This document shows positions 46,153-57,660 of a DNA stretch of 64,000 nt, piece after piece. The translations under genes were made by a program, and so were the position numbers. Positions within the stretch are counted from its first letter, which is position 1, and each line of letters begins with the position of its first letter. The notes below the pieces were generated by a model. It made no database searches and had not been told where the DNA came from. It worked only from the letters and a program-made list of their open reading frames with translations. The stretch is from Dysidea avara (lineage: Eukaryota; Porifera; Demospongiae; Dictyoceratida; Dysideidae): positions 45,104,075-45,168,074 of the forward strand of contig NC_089274.1 of NCBI RefSeq assembly GCF_963678975.1, in the 5' to 3' direction.

Positions 46153-46896
46153 ATGACTACTACTACTATTATTACTACAATAACACTACTACTGGCTATT
46201 GGGATAGTAGCAGTTCTAGCTGGATGTCCTAAAGCAAATGCTCCAATTGAAAGTTGCTGTTATCTTGGCTTCAACACTAGTGTCTTCAACAAGAGGAAAT
46301 CAGGAGTGTACACCATGGTCAATTTCTGTGGAGTAAAATGTTATGATGCAGAAGTGTATTGTGACACTATCAATGGAGGAGGAGGATGGTTAGTGGTACA
46401 GAGGAGACAAGATGGATCTGTTGACTTCAAAAGGACTTGGGGTGAGTATGAAGATGGATTTGGTGAATTAACTGGAGAATTTTGGTATGGACTGAGAGCC
46501 CTCCATTGTCTTACTGGTCAAGGTGGTTGGGAAATGAGAATAGACATCAAGTTAGCTAATGGTACAAAACTCTTTTTCAATTATGAACATTTTAAAATTG
46601 CATCAGCTAGAGACAAGTACAAATTAACTGCAGAAGGATTCCAAGGGACCACTACTAATCCAATGGGGTGGCACAATGGAAACTACTTTACCACTACAGA
46701 TAACGATAATGATGGATGGATTAGTGGGAATTGTGCTGGTGCTGATGCTAAAAATGGTGGATGGTGGTTCACTGCTTGTGCAACTATTTCTCTCAATGGT
46801 TACTATGGCCAAGTTAATAGTGTATATCTTTATGGCCAGCCATATGTTCTCAAATTCAGTGAGATGAAGATCAGGCCAAGGCAATGCAGCATTTAA
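46153..46896 (+). CDS. Secreted fibrinogen-related lectin FReD-3
   Basis: A single-exon frame of 247 residues with the Thr-rich signal peptide (MTTTTIITTITLLLAIGIVA). The fibrinogen domain has CCYLGFN, CYDAEVYCDTINGGGGWLVV, GSVDFKRTWGEYEDGFGELT, GEFWYGLRALHCLTGQGGWE, TTTDNDNDGW (calcium site), GNCAGADAKNGGWWF and FSEMKIRPRQCSI. It keeps the SLNGYYG segment near the ligand pocket, as in ficolins and tachylectins, which FReD-1 and FReD-2 have lost. It is the only plus-strand member and the closest relative of the pseudogene at 41289-42040. Role by family: calcium-dependent secreted recognition of acetylated ligands; unproven here. Confidence 0.9.
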   Translation: MTTTTIITTITLLLAIGIVAVLAGCPKANAPIESCCYLGFNTSVFNKRKSGVYTMVNFCGVKCYDAEVYCDTINGGGGWLVVQRRQDGSVDFKRTWGEYEDGFGELTGEFWYGLRALHCLTGQGGWEMRIDIKLANGTKLFFNYEHFKIASARDKYKLTAEGFQGTTTNPMGWHNGNYFTTTDNDNDGWISGNCAGADAKNGGWWFTACATISLNGYYGQVNSVYLYGQPYVLKFSEMKIRPRQCSI

Positions 46897-47949
46897 TCTA
46901 GAGTACAGTAACTATTTATAGCTATATAGTACTATAACACTATGACCTACAATGAATATTTTTACACACTAAAATATATCATGGTACAGCCACCTATTCA
47001 TGCACAAGCTTCCAGCAGTCACTATATAACTATACTGTGTGATAACAGATTAATTTAGTATTGGTAACTGGAGTTAAAGCTACCAATTAAGATTGTATCT
47101 ATACCTTGGTTTGGCTACTATCTTGTATTGAGTGTATCCTTACAATAGGAACATTTCTTGTAGTTTGATCAGTATCATTGCAGCCATTGTTGGCTGTGCG
47201 ACCAGGTTGATTTCACAATTTTTTAAACCCTGACTTTTCTGAAGGGCGCACACTTTATTCACAGCTTGACTGTTTAGTGTAAGGATACTTATACTATATT
47301 GAGATACTACCACTGCAGTATCCAGCAGTCAACAAACAAAACAAATGATTGTTGTTCTTATCTAGTATATGCATGCAAGCATTCAATAAGGATTTTCAGA
47401 AACTTTTATTTATTTAGTTTTTGCAGTTTTATTTGTGAGGATCACTTAATTATTTGCACACAGCAAGGGAAAATCCAGAGTTTAGAAAGGTAGGGTATAC
47501 CAGTGTATATGTACATATGACAATATGAGTAGGGAATCCGAGAAGGGCTGTGCACCCTTCCCACAAATAAGTAGGCATTGTTGGAATACCTTAAACTAAT
47601 TTGTCAGCATAAGTTATAGTATATACAAGGGATAGACACATTATCAGCTAGCATGTCACAGGCATGCATAGCCTCCTAGAAAGTTTTGTAAATAGAATAT
47701 TGGAGGATTTTTGTGCTGCACACAATGAATACTTTATTAGAGTACCTCAATATCGTATGAAACGTTTCCTTAGTTTGAGGATGGACAGATGTGAAAGGTA
47801 GGGGAGCTGAGAACCCTGTGCTTCCCTCTCTAAATCATGCACATACATACATACATAAAAAGAAACAAACAAAAAAACTTAATTGCAGAATTATACAAGT
47901 CGCCTAAAAAGAGGAATGATGGGAAATTTGAATGAGATGGAGTTCTACT
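46897..47949. other. Intergenic, no gene seen
   Basis: AT-rich sequence after FReD-3. It contains a 19-bp motif copy near 47730 and an ACAT microsatellite near 47840. Confidence 0.4.
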
Positions 47950-48720
47950 TAAAGATACTATTTACAAAAAAGGAATACCTATATGAGTTAATGGAGGAAT
48001 ACTTACACAAGATAGACAATGAGATCTAGTTGAACTTGGAGCAGAGGAGAAGGTAAAATGATCACTAAAAGGTAGGGATATATGTTGATGGAGCATATCA
48101 TATGCTTCGACAAGCCCAACGGGCATCACAATTTTGTATTTTCTCCAGTGCTGAAGTGTTTATCAGAGTATGGGGATTCCTTACCACACTCACATAATAT
48201 AATAGGAATCACAAGAGCTCTACTTTTATTTTTATAATGGTGCAAAAAGTTCAAGATTTTAGCGGCTTTAGTAGAAACATGTGATATATGATTATTCCAT
48301 GATAGCTTAGTATCTACAACAACACCCAAGTGCTTGACAGACATAGCCCACTGGAGATTATGGTTATTAAAAAGGTTTAAAGGGTGAGCATTTATAATGT
48401 ACAAAAGTTCATATTTAGAAAGGTTTAAACACATTTACCATTTGGAACACCAAGTAGAAATGAAGTCTAGATCATGTTGGAATCAGAGACTGATTCTACA
48501 GAGCAATACATAGCCACATCATCAGCAAAATTTTCATTGTAGAGCAAACAGCAGTTGGTAAATCATTGATGTAGAGTATGAAAAGTAAAGGTCCCAGGAT
48601 GGAACCTTGTGGAAATATTGATGATACTGGGGACCAATAAGAAGAACAACCATTAACCCAAACTCTCTGTCTCCTAGCAGTGAGAAAAGAGCAAAACCAT
48701 TAGATATTACATAGTGATCA
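47950..48720 (-). mobile_element. LINE reverse-transcriptase fragment
   Basis: Read on the minus strand it gives PQGSILGPLLFILYINDLPT (near 48612-48550), then FADDVAMYC (48533-48507, the RT catalytic FADD box), then VKHLGVVVDTKLSWNNHI (about 48340-48285), then LEKIQ..ARWACRS (about 48140-48100). This is the order seen in non-LTR retrotransposon proteins. Stops and shifts break the frame between these blocks, so it is a dead, 5'-truncated copy. The clade cannot be told from this. Confidence 0.85.
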
Positions 48721-49919
48721 AATGCATATTCAAATTAATGAAAAACTCAAGTTGTGGCTAACTACTAAATTACTCCATAAAATTCAAGTTACTGTATAGT
48801 CTTACATTATTATTTTTAATACCAATTTTAAAACTGCATTCCGTTGTGAATGTTCTATTAGAGTAGTTTTGACTGCTCTATTAGAATACATTTGACTGCT
48901 CTCAATCTTCATAAAAACATACATACCCTTGCTCTCCAAATTCATCTTTCAGGGGTCAATGTAAGTTTCTCCTATTACTGCCCTGCCATGTTCCTATTTA
49001 TTTGTACTGCAGCGCAGTGCCAAACTGATGTTCCTGCTGCTAGGCCACAAGTTAAAATTCCAGAAGGGGTCTCCAGAGCCTCCCTAAATACCCCCCCCCC
49101 TGGAAATGTATCCCTTTGTCACCTCCAATTCAATTTGGTCACTGCCATTCTCAATATAATAGCAGGATAAATGACTATTTTGCTACTTCACCAAGATTCC
49201 ACCTCAAGGGTGTACCACTTCTCACTGGTGGAACAATACCATCCTTTTTCATACTGCTATCGAGGACCTAACATATACACACACACTTTCAGCAATTCCA
49301 CCATGATCACTATGCAACACATCTACTTAATGATTTGTAATTTTTAGCTGTTTGGGTGGTATATAGTTGTCTGTAATTAAGTTTTTGGTTCCGTGTGCAT
49401 GTGCTCTTGTTTGTATGTTTAGCTTCTTTGTACTGGATAGTTCAGTAGTATTGCTGTACATTGTCACTCCTGCAAGGAAGGACAGCTCTAGCCGATTGCA
49501 TTGTTGAGTTTAAACAATAAATTAAATCAAATCGGACACAATTGGGTGGAAGTTCAATATGATTTCAGACACACCATTATAGAGAAGTCAATGTGTATGG
49601 TGAATGACTGAAGGCATAAACTCACTTTCAAAATCTCAAAAAAAATTCAACTTCATATACTACTTCACACACTTTGTGTGCTGCCATTCATGGACTACTG
49701 AATAAAACTTAGGCCAATTGCTTAGATCATCATTTTTAAAATTGATTTTAGGGTAAAAATAATTGGCTATTAATTGCATGTCTGCAGAGATTCTGCAACA
49801 TAGCTTGTATGTCAGCAGAGAGTCTGATAACTATACCCAAGTAAATAAGCTATGCTTCAATGGCCAAATAGCAGGAAAAAATCACACACACGCATGCACA
49901 CATGTACTCATGCTTGGTT
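48721..49919. other. Intergenic, no gene seen
   Basis: Contains two 19-bp motif copies (48850-48889) and a short C tract near 49091. No conserved frame. Confidence 0.35.
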
Positions 49920-50265
49920 AAATATATTAATAAACTAGAAAAGATACAGAGAAAAGCTGCAAGATGGACAATGTCAGATTATATATAACTGGTCAAGTTC
50001 TGTTACTTCTATGCTGCAATCATTACAATGGTCTACTCTAACCACACATAGACACATCTCAAGGCTACACATTTTCTATATAAATCCATTTACCACCTTA
50101 CAGCAGTACAGATACCACCATGCATACTTCACCCAAAACCCAACGATCAACCCCTCTCCATTTCATTATCCCTATTGCAAATTGTGATTACTACAAATAT
50201 AATAGTCTCCTGGATACATCAGACATCATCTGTTTGTCCAGTAAATACAAATAAAATAAATTAAT
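49920..50265 (+). mobile_element. LINE 3' fragment
   Basis: The plus strand reads NKLEKIQRKAARWTMSDY, then, after a shift, SVTSMLQSLQWSTLTTHRHI-like sequence and a downstream HLFVQ end. This is the C-terminal stretch after the reverse transcriptase of a non-LTR element. The terminal AAATACAAATAAAATAAATT is A-rich. It is opposite in orientation to the fragment at 47950-48720 and may be another copy. Confidence 0.7.
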
Positions 50266-50324
50266 AAAACACACACATGCACATGTGTGTAAATAAACTT
50301 CGTCAGTTTTTTGTTAGCTGTACA

Positions 50325-52354
50325 GTACACAGTCCAGTTTCCAATCTGTGACTGGCATCATGATAGGGAGAAGAGACATGAATATGCCAACAATGGGTTG
50401 ATGACTGTCTCATTTACTCTATATAAGTTAAGTTCACCACCACTGCAGCTGATGGAATGGGTGATGCCATCTCTCAGTGATGAGATTGGTAACTACCAAG
50501 CACAACTGTTAATTCTTACAGCATTGTGATGGGATGGATGATATGTAAATTAAGCTTTTCTTTGGATATACAATCATGTGTACTGTGCTGTTGCCGAAGT
50601 TCAAATTGCTGTGCAGGCTTAGTTGTATTATTTATAGATTTGAGCCTTTCAATGACTGTCTGTAATAATCAATTATAGCTGTGCTTAATCTATGTAACTG
50701 TCAGCTTTTTATCAGTGAAAGCTTGCAATATAACTAAAATGACATGATGTGTACAGTATAGACTAATACTCTAATAGAACAGTTAGTATACTCCTAATGT
50801 ACTCTAATTAAGTAGTTGGTAAACCCTCAATGTACTCTAATTGAGTAGTCATTTTATTGTTGTCAGATCCCTTATTCAATCACGTAGCAATGTACATTCA
50901 GTGGGTAATTATGTTTCTGGCATGATATTCAGTATGAAGGTGCATGGATTTCATAGTAAGTACTTGTTTACTTCAATCTAAAAAAGCCATGAACCTGTGA
51001 GGTCTATACCACTGAAGATAATCAGATAATCATTTAACTGAACCTTAACAGAGTTGGCGTTCTACACCTGAGCTAAAGAATAAAGTTTGGGAGATGAGCT
51101 ATTATCCATATAGCTCATCTCCTAAACTTTATTCTTTAGTTCAGGTGTAGATATACTTCTATACGTTATAAACTCTTGGAGCTAAGTATGTGCAAATAAT
51201 ACTGTATAGATATATAGCTCATCTCCCACACTTTATTCTTTAACTCAGGTGTATATAGAATGCCAACTCTGTTAAGATTCAGTTAAATGATTATTTGATT
51301 ATCTTCAATGGTGTATATGAGCAGGCCTCACAGGCTAGTGGCTTTTTTAGATTGAAGTAAACAAGTACCTACCATGAAATCCACCCTCATACTGAATATC
51401 ATACCAGAAACATGATTACCAGTTGAATGTACATTGCTACGTCATTGAATAAAAGATCCGGCAGCAATAAAATGACTACTCAATTAGAGTACATTGAGAG
51501 TTTACCGACTGTTTAATTAGAGTACATTAGGAGTATACTAACTGTTCTATTAGAGTATTAGTCTATACTGTACACATCATGTCATTTTAGTTATATTGCA
51601 AGCTTTCACTGATAAAAAGCTGACAGTTACATAGATTAAGCATAGCTATAATTGATTTTTACAGACAATCCGGCAATATATTGTTAATCATTGAAAGATA
51701 ATTAAAATTTTGTGATTCAAATCTATAAATAATACAACTAAGCCTGCATAGCAATTGGAACCTCGGCAACACACAAATACACATGATTGCATATCTAAAG
51801 AAAAGCTTAATTATCCATCCCGTCACAATGCTGTAAGAATTAACAGTTGTGCTTGGTAGTCACCAATCTCTTATAACTGAGAGGTGGCATCACCCATTCC
51901 ATCAGCTGTAGTGGTGGTGAAGCTTAACTTAGCTATAGAGTAATGTACCTATCAATGTTATCCCCCACCTCCCCCCTCCCGGGCGTAGTGGGGGAAATGG
52001 TGGGGATTTGACTTTTTGAAAAATCAAATTCTCCACCCACTGGGGAACAACTAGTGGTCAAATCTCCATGTAGTATCGCTGGAATAAACTTTAGGAACAG
52101 ATCAATTCTCATAGCTCGCAAGCTAAAGCAAACGCCTAAAATTTCGAACGGTCAAATGCCCCACTAGTGGGGCAAAATTTCTGATCAAATCGGCGAAAAT
52201 CCCCCACTAATCCCTTAGTAAGCCCGGGAGGGGGGTAGTGGGGCTTAACATTGATAGGTGCATAAATGAGACAGTCATCAACCCATTGTTGGCATATTCA
52301 CATCTCTTCTCCCTATCATGATGCCAGTCACAGATTGGCAACCGGACTGTGTAC
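50325..52354. repeat. 2.03-kb inverted repeat with ~0.8-kb arms
   Basis: The left arm (50325-about 51102) starts GTACACAGTCC; the right arm (about 51213-52354) ends GGACTGTGTAC. Landmarks mirror in order: CATCATGATAGGGAGAAGAG, ATGAGACAGTCATC-type block, AAAAGCTGACAGTTAC, TACTCTAATAGAACAGTTAG, TTTCTGGCATGATATTCAGT and CTTAACAGAGTTGGC. The centre (51103-51212) has a third short copy of the innermost segment. The arms differ by scattered changes and one 319-bp insertion. It could be a large fold-back transposon or a local inverted duplication; no transposase is present. Confidence 0.85.
51944..52262. mobile_element. PIF/Harbinger-type MITE nested in the inverted repeat
   Basis: Termini TGTACCTATCAATGTTA and its inverse TAACATTGATAGGTGCA are flanked by TAA on both sides (51941-51943, 52263-52265). 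The other arm of the big inverted repeat has a single TAA at the matching place, proving a filled site. A 3-bp TAA duplication is typical of PIF/Harbinger. Subterminal GC-rich blocks (CCCCTCCCGGGC) recur at both ends. Confidence 0.85.
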
Positions 52355-52404
52355 TTCTGAATTTAATCTGGCTTCTAGTTAAAAAAAAAAAGCTGCAGTG
52401 AAAC

Positions 52405-52485
52405 TAGACTGGCGCGGCCGCCCCTTCGCAAACAGGAAGTCTGGCGCGGCCTTCCTGTTTGCGAATGGGCGGCCGCGCCAGACTA
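52405..52485. repeat. GC-rich hairpin with GCGGCCGC arms
   Basis: 35-nt arms (TAGACTGGCGCGGCCGCCCC... and the inverse ...GCGGCCGCGCCAGACTA) differ at two positions. The 11-base loop repeats TCTGGCGCGGC from the arm itself. Such GC content is out of character with the AT-rich surroundings. Confidence 0.85.
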
Positions 52486-53169
52486 CCGTGAAACGTCGCT
52501 TTCTCAGCAAAAGGATGCGGGTGGTCTACCCATTTACAGTCTGAGACTCAGACTTACACATCTCAACAACTTTCACGTGCACACACGTGGGTATCGTTGG
52601 CGAGAGTATCCTTTAGCTAACCAACAGCACACGGAGTGGTGTGCTTTAGTTGGAGTCAACTGGTTCCCGTGGTGCACGTGTAGTGCAAGTATCTAAAGTA
52701 TGTTACGAATAGAAAGGATTTTAAGACATAGGAGTTACTGGAAATCTGCAACGGTAAATAACAATCAAGAGTGTATTCTGTAGTGTTCCTAAATTCTCGC
52801 ATCTCATTCGTTAGGCGTTATGGCAGCTATGCAGAGTTACTGCTAGTAGTAGTAGTGCTGACCTAAGCTGGTGTGTATTACGAGGGCTCACAACTACCAG
52901 TGTCTTAGCCAGGTGTGTGATAGTTGTTCTATTTGTGTTTGTATCATAAAAGGCTGTTGACAGAATGTTTTGTTCAGCCTTTTGAAGTTTAACCTCATAA
53001 ATACTATCTATAAAGCCTTACTTCTTATAAAGTATGAAAATATACATTAAAAATCTACTCCATGACTAGTTTTAGCTTGGTCCCACTGATCAGTTAAACA
53101 AGTTGATGTTATGCTACTTCTAAAACCAGGCACCCATACAGTTTATACTATTCCATTCATTAGCAAGGG
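52486..53169. other. Intergenic, repeat-derived
   Basis: The stretch near 53085-53150 (ACAAGTTGATGTTATGCTAC, AAAACCAGG) is related to 63330-63390, so it belongs to a dispersed family. No gene seen. Confidence 0.4.
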
Positions 53170-56100
53170 CAGGGATGAAAATAACAGTCGGCCATTGGCT
53201 AAAATCCGGACATTTCACTAGACTGGCCGTCCATTTTATTCACAACCGGCCCAATAGCCGAACGAGAAAGAACCAGGATGTTATTGCATCATACAAATCG
53301 GTCGCTACGAATCCTCTTCGATAGGTTCGCTGCCACTTAAGAAAAGTCTCCTTCGACACTTGTCTTTTAGTTCGCTTCGAGTTCGAACTCGATCCTCTCT
53401 TGCCAGTACAGGCAGTACTGGACGTGCGAACGCTGCTTGAAACACTGGAAGCCATTTATTTTAATAATTATGTAAGCGCGCATGTTTATAGACATGTGCG
53501 CTTATGTTAAAAATGGCTTCCAGTGTTTCAAGCAGTGTTCGCACGTCCAGTACTGGCAAGAGAGGATCAAGTTCAAACTCGAAATCAAAGCGAACTAAAA
53601 GACAAGTGTCGAAGGAGACTTTTCGTAAGTGGCAGCGAATCTACGAGAAGGAGCATCAGTCTATGGCTTGGTTGCGTGCCGAAATTGATGACGAAGACAA
53701 ATCGTGTGTGTCAACGCTTTGGTGTGTTGTTTTTAGAAGTATGAAAGCAAAATATGTGGGCACAAGAATTTCTCTAAGACATGGATCGATGGTTTCAGCA
53801 ATCATAAGATGAGCAACATCACTGACCATGCCGGGAGTGAACAGCACAAGTCAGCTATGATGCTTTTTCGAAGGGACCAAGCCAAAAGTAGGCATGAACC
53901 AATCACCAGTTACAGCCCTATTGTTCAAAGTCTGTTGTCGTCTGCCATGGATCCAACTGTGAGAGAGAGAGTGAAGAAGAAGTTTGACATCAGTATGGTG
54001 CTTGCAAAAGAGCATATACCTTTTTTGAAATACCCATCAATCCATGAATTGGAAGAGAGACATGGAGTGGATCTTGGCTCGACATATAAAAATAGGGATT
54101 CTGCTCATACTTTTGTTCACTACATAACGGAGAGCCAAAGACAGCAGTTTCATGCTAGCCTAACAACATGCAATTTCTACAGTGCTCTAATGGATGCTTC
54201 TACTGATAAAGGATGTGTGGAGAATGAGTTGTTTGTAATTCTACATTGTAAGAGTGATGATTCATTGCTGGAAGTTACCACCCATGCAAGGTACTTTTGT
54301 GTGTTGGAGCCGACTAAGAGTGATGCAGATGGGCTAGTACAGTGTCTTGGTACAGCGCTGAAGATTATGGGAATAGATGATATACTCCAGAGAGAGAAGG
54401 TTCTTGATGTAAATCAGCACCCTGTCCTTGTTGGCTGTGGAACTGATGGTGCATCAGTAAATGTCTCTGCACAAAATGGTATGCAAGGAAAGCTTAAAGC
54501 TGTCTTACCTTGGTTGCACTGGTCATGGTGCTATGCACATCGACTGGAACTTGCATGCAAGGATGCCTTTACAAGCCAACTCTTTCATGACATTGACGAA
54601 ATGTTGCTACGGTTATACTACCTATACGAAAAGTCCCCGAAAAAGTGTCGGGAACTTTCAGATCTTATTGGTGACTTGAAGGAGGTATACAATTTACCCC
54701 AAGGGGGAAACTTACCTGTACGAGGCAGCGGAAGTTGCTGGATAACGCACAAGCGTAAGGCTTTACAGTGTGTTGTGGATCGATACGGAGCTTACCTCAA
54801 CCATTTGGCAACTCTTGTGGAAGACAGATCAATCAAGAGTGTGGATAGGCAACGGTTAAAGGGCTACCTTCTTAAATGGAGGCAAGCCAAAATGATCATT
54901 GGTGTTGCTTTGTATACTGATGCTCTTAAGCCAGCCTCCCTTCTTAGTCTTACCTTGCAAGAAGATGAAATTGACATGGTACAGGGTATTAACTACATTC
55001 TAAAGTCCCATAGCTCTTTGAAGAAGTTGACTACACAGAATCCGGTTGAGTGGCCAGTGACAAAGGTGGTATTAAGTAAACTGAATGATGAGAATGGAGG
55101 AAAGGTCTATCAAGGAGCAGAGCTACACGGTTTTCGGGACAGCACTATCAAAACCTGCCAAGATCGAGCTCTAGCTGATTTGAAATCTCTTGATGAACGG
55201 ATGTGTTCTCGCTTAGAGTGGTCAGGTATTGATTTTTTAAGATCAGTACTTCTCTTCTTGAACACCCAGAGTTGGCAACTTCAAGGTCCTGAATCAGAAG
55301 AAAATTCCAATGATCGTTTGATTGAAGTGAAAGCAGCACTTGTAAGTATCACCGATATTTTTCATGCTCCTCTTCAGGCTAAAGGAGTTGACCTTACTTC
55401 AACATTGGATGAGATCGAAGACATAATAGAATATTCCAGGGCTCACCTTCGGATTGGACAGGAATCTTACAGGAAAATATGGTACCAGTTGCGCTCTTCA
55501 CCTGATTCAGTCAAGTGGCCTAATGTGCTACTGGTCAGTGAATTACTTTTTAGCTTACCTTTTACAACTGCCAAAGTGGAACGCTTATTTTCTACCTTGA
55601 AGATCATCAAGAATGAAAGAAGGACAAATCTCAGTTGCTCCACACTTAATGATTTGCTAGAAGTGAATACAGAAGGTCCTACCCTGAGTAACTTTACAGC
55701 AGATGCAGCAGTAGATCTATGGTGGAGCGATTGCTCATCTGGAAGAAGAGTTAACCAAAAGCCTCGAAAAGAGTGCTGTCGAAGACAGAATCATGAACTA
55801 AGTGAATCTGAAGAGTCTGAAGCTGAGGAACTAGATTTGTAGAAGTGGGATAACTGGTTTTGTGACGAGGTAGATTTCTCGGTTTTAAGTGATGCTGAAT
55901 CTCAAGACTCCTGAATCGTCAGATTGACTGTTTGATAGTGCACTTACTGTTAATGTATCTAATGTTAGCAAGAGTATAGTTATTATTATGATTCTATGTA
56001 ATCATAATGATATAGTAATCACAATTAATTATTAACTCGACTGTAACTTATACTTTACCCAGGCCACTGGCAACTTATAGTAACTTGTACTATACTTGTA

Positions 56101-56406
56101 CTAATTTATGTCATGCTATTAAGCTAATTTATTATACTCTGACATTAGTCTGAATTGATTCCATGTAATGGTGTAATTAGAGCTACTTGTCACAATGTGT
56201 ACAGTAATGTATTTATAGTAGAAATTGCTGTCTGAGCATGTAAATATACAAAAAATTTCCTGGGTGGGACATGCCCCCAGGATGCTCGTGCTTCGCACAC
56301 TGTGCAGTGACTTTAATGTGTCAGACCAGTCTCACTGATAGCCGACCAAGTCATGTAGTGACCTGACAAACTTCAGTCCAATGTAAAAAAGTTATTTTCA
56401 TCCCTG
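53170..56406 (+). mobile_element. hAT DNA transposon, nearly complete
   Basis: It starts CAGGGATGAAAATAAC and ends GTTATTTTCATCCCTG, a 16-bp inverted repeat typical of hAT elements. GCAAGGG-like direct repeats overlap both ends (7-8 bp, one mismatch depending on where the border is set). It encodes a transposase (53513-55842). The 5' region also has an inverted duplication of the first coding segment (53257-53455 on the minus strand against 53513-53700 on the plus), meeting at a palindrome near 53483. Confidence 0.9.
53513..55842 (+). CDS. hAT transposase (TTF-type zinc finger, RNase H-like, hAT dimerisation domain)
   Basis: The main open frame (53809-55842, 677 codons) has no stops. Just upstream in the same frame is KNFSKTWIDGFSNHK and then SNITDHAGSEQHKSAM, the end of a TTF-type zinc finger as in ZNF862-like hAT proteins. 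Inside are YSALMDASTDKG (first catalytic Asp region), GCGTDGASVN, LHWSWCYAHRLELACKDAF and, at the C terminus, LLFSLPFTTAKVERLFSTLK followed by NERRTNLSCSTLNDLL, the hAT dimerisation domain. The likely N terminus (MASSVSSSVRTSSTGKRG, Lys-rich, then STLWCVV) sits in another frame; the two are separated by about one base near 53728-53745, so the present copy seems frameshifted in its zinc finger unless the shorter form is used. The acidic tail ends ESEESEAEELDL. Confidence 0.9.
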
Positions 56407-56653
56407 CAAGGGGGTGCCAGATATCTCCTGCAAAGCATGGCTATTGTGCCAAGACTAAAGTGACAGCATACCTAGTGTTATACTTGTTTGTGGAAGCAAT
56501 ACAGTGACCATGAGTGAGTGTCGAAGGAATAGCGTACCTTTCTGAAATCATCATGCCCAGTACAGGTTTCCTGAATTAACCAGTTGGCACCCAATGTTTT
56601 GTAAGTGTACTAACAACATCCCTCACTGCAAATACTTTGCTGACTCCAAGGAA

Positions 56654-57033
56654 TATGTGACCGGATCTGCGAAACCCGACACAATCACGCAAGTCTAAAT
56701 AAAGCATTGAATACAATGGGTGAAATGTGTGCATAATATTGAAAAAATTCCGTAACTTTTTTGAATGCCTCTTTCTTAATAAAAGAAGGGACTAACAATA
56801 AAAACCTGGATATCATCTTATTTGTCTGCTCAAGAGGAGTTGAATTGTTTCGTTGCAGTAGACCCAAGGATATGCAAGTTATGAGCATTTGTTTATGTCA
56901 CGTCAAAGCGATCATACGCGATCGATTTTCTTCACAAATTTCACCTTAGTATGCAGTGAAGAAAGAAACATTTAATAAACAGGAATTTGTAAAATGTGCG
57001 ATTGTGTCGGGTTTTCGCAGATCCGGTCACATA
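56654..57033. mobile_element. MITE with TATGTGACCGGATCTGCGAA termini
   Basis: TATGTGACCGGATCTGCGAA begins it and TTCGCAGATCCGGTCACATA ends it; the inverted homology runs about 40 bp through CCCGACACAATC. Length is 380 bp. The centre is AT-rich with short meaningless frames. Confidence 0.8.
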
Positions 57034-57299
57034 TGAAGAAGGTAGTACAATGACCGACACCATTAAAATGTTTGTTACATAACCAGGGGTGCATTCGATC
57101 CACTCTCAGTCTGCTGAATTCAGTTCAGAGAGGCAATGTGCTGTTTACAGGTTATATTATGTTTTGTGTATCTTGTCAAGTTCATGTTGCAGGTGGTAAA
57201 GTACTAGCATCACATGATCTTATTTGGTCCCAAATGTTGTAAACAGCACATTGTCCCTTAAAAGCTTTTAATTTATATTAATGCTATTATTAATTCAGC

Positions 57300-57660
57300 T
57301 AGATAATTAGATTTGTAATTACTGTAATTTAGTGTATTTCGTAATCCATAAATTATTTTGTAATTCGGTAATTATGTTGCTATGCAGTGCTAAGGAAGCG
57401 TAACTCGTTTAAACCACGAATTGTGCACAGAACTGTCTTCTCAACTGTTTTATAGTGTGTCTGTTGTGTTTTCTTGCATGAATTGTTTAGAGAAGCCTTG
57501 AGGCTACCTTTAATTTTCTTATGGGCATAAAAACAACTGAAAAATGGTGTATCTGGCCTCATAGGGTACCAGGAATAGGTCCCATATACCTGTTGTGAAA
57601 GCCATTCATTATGTTTTCAGGAACCTGCTTCACCCGTTTTTAAGTTCGCATGAATAAATA
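57300..57660 (-). repeat. Dispersed repeat R1, copy 3
   Basis: Inverted relative to copies 1 and 2, with TGCAGTGCTAAGGAAGCG, TCTTCTCAACTGTTTTATAG, GTTTTCTTGCATGAATTGTT and AGCCTTGAGGCTACC. A shorter inverted pair (CAATGTGCTGTTTA / TAAACAGCACATTG) lies just upstream at 57136-57255. Confidence 0.6.

Noticed and set aside
50325-52354. Reading the 2-kb inverted repeat as a complete autonomous transposon
   Set aside because: There is no coding frame of useful size between or within the arms.
54461-54679. Second frame inside the hAT transposase
   Set aside because: A shadow frame of the transposase without family similarity.
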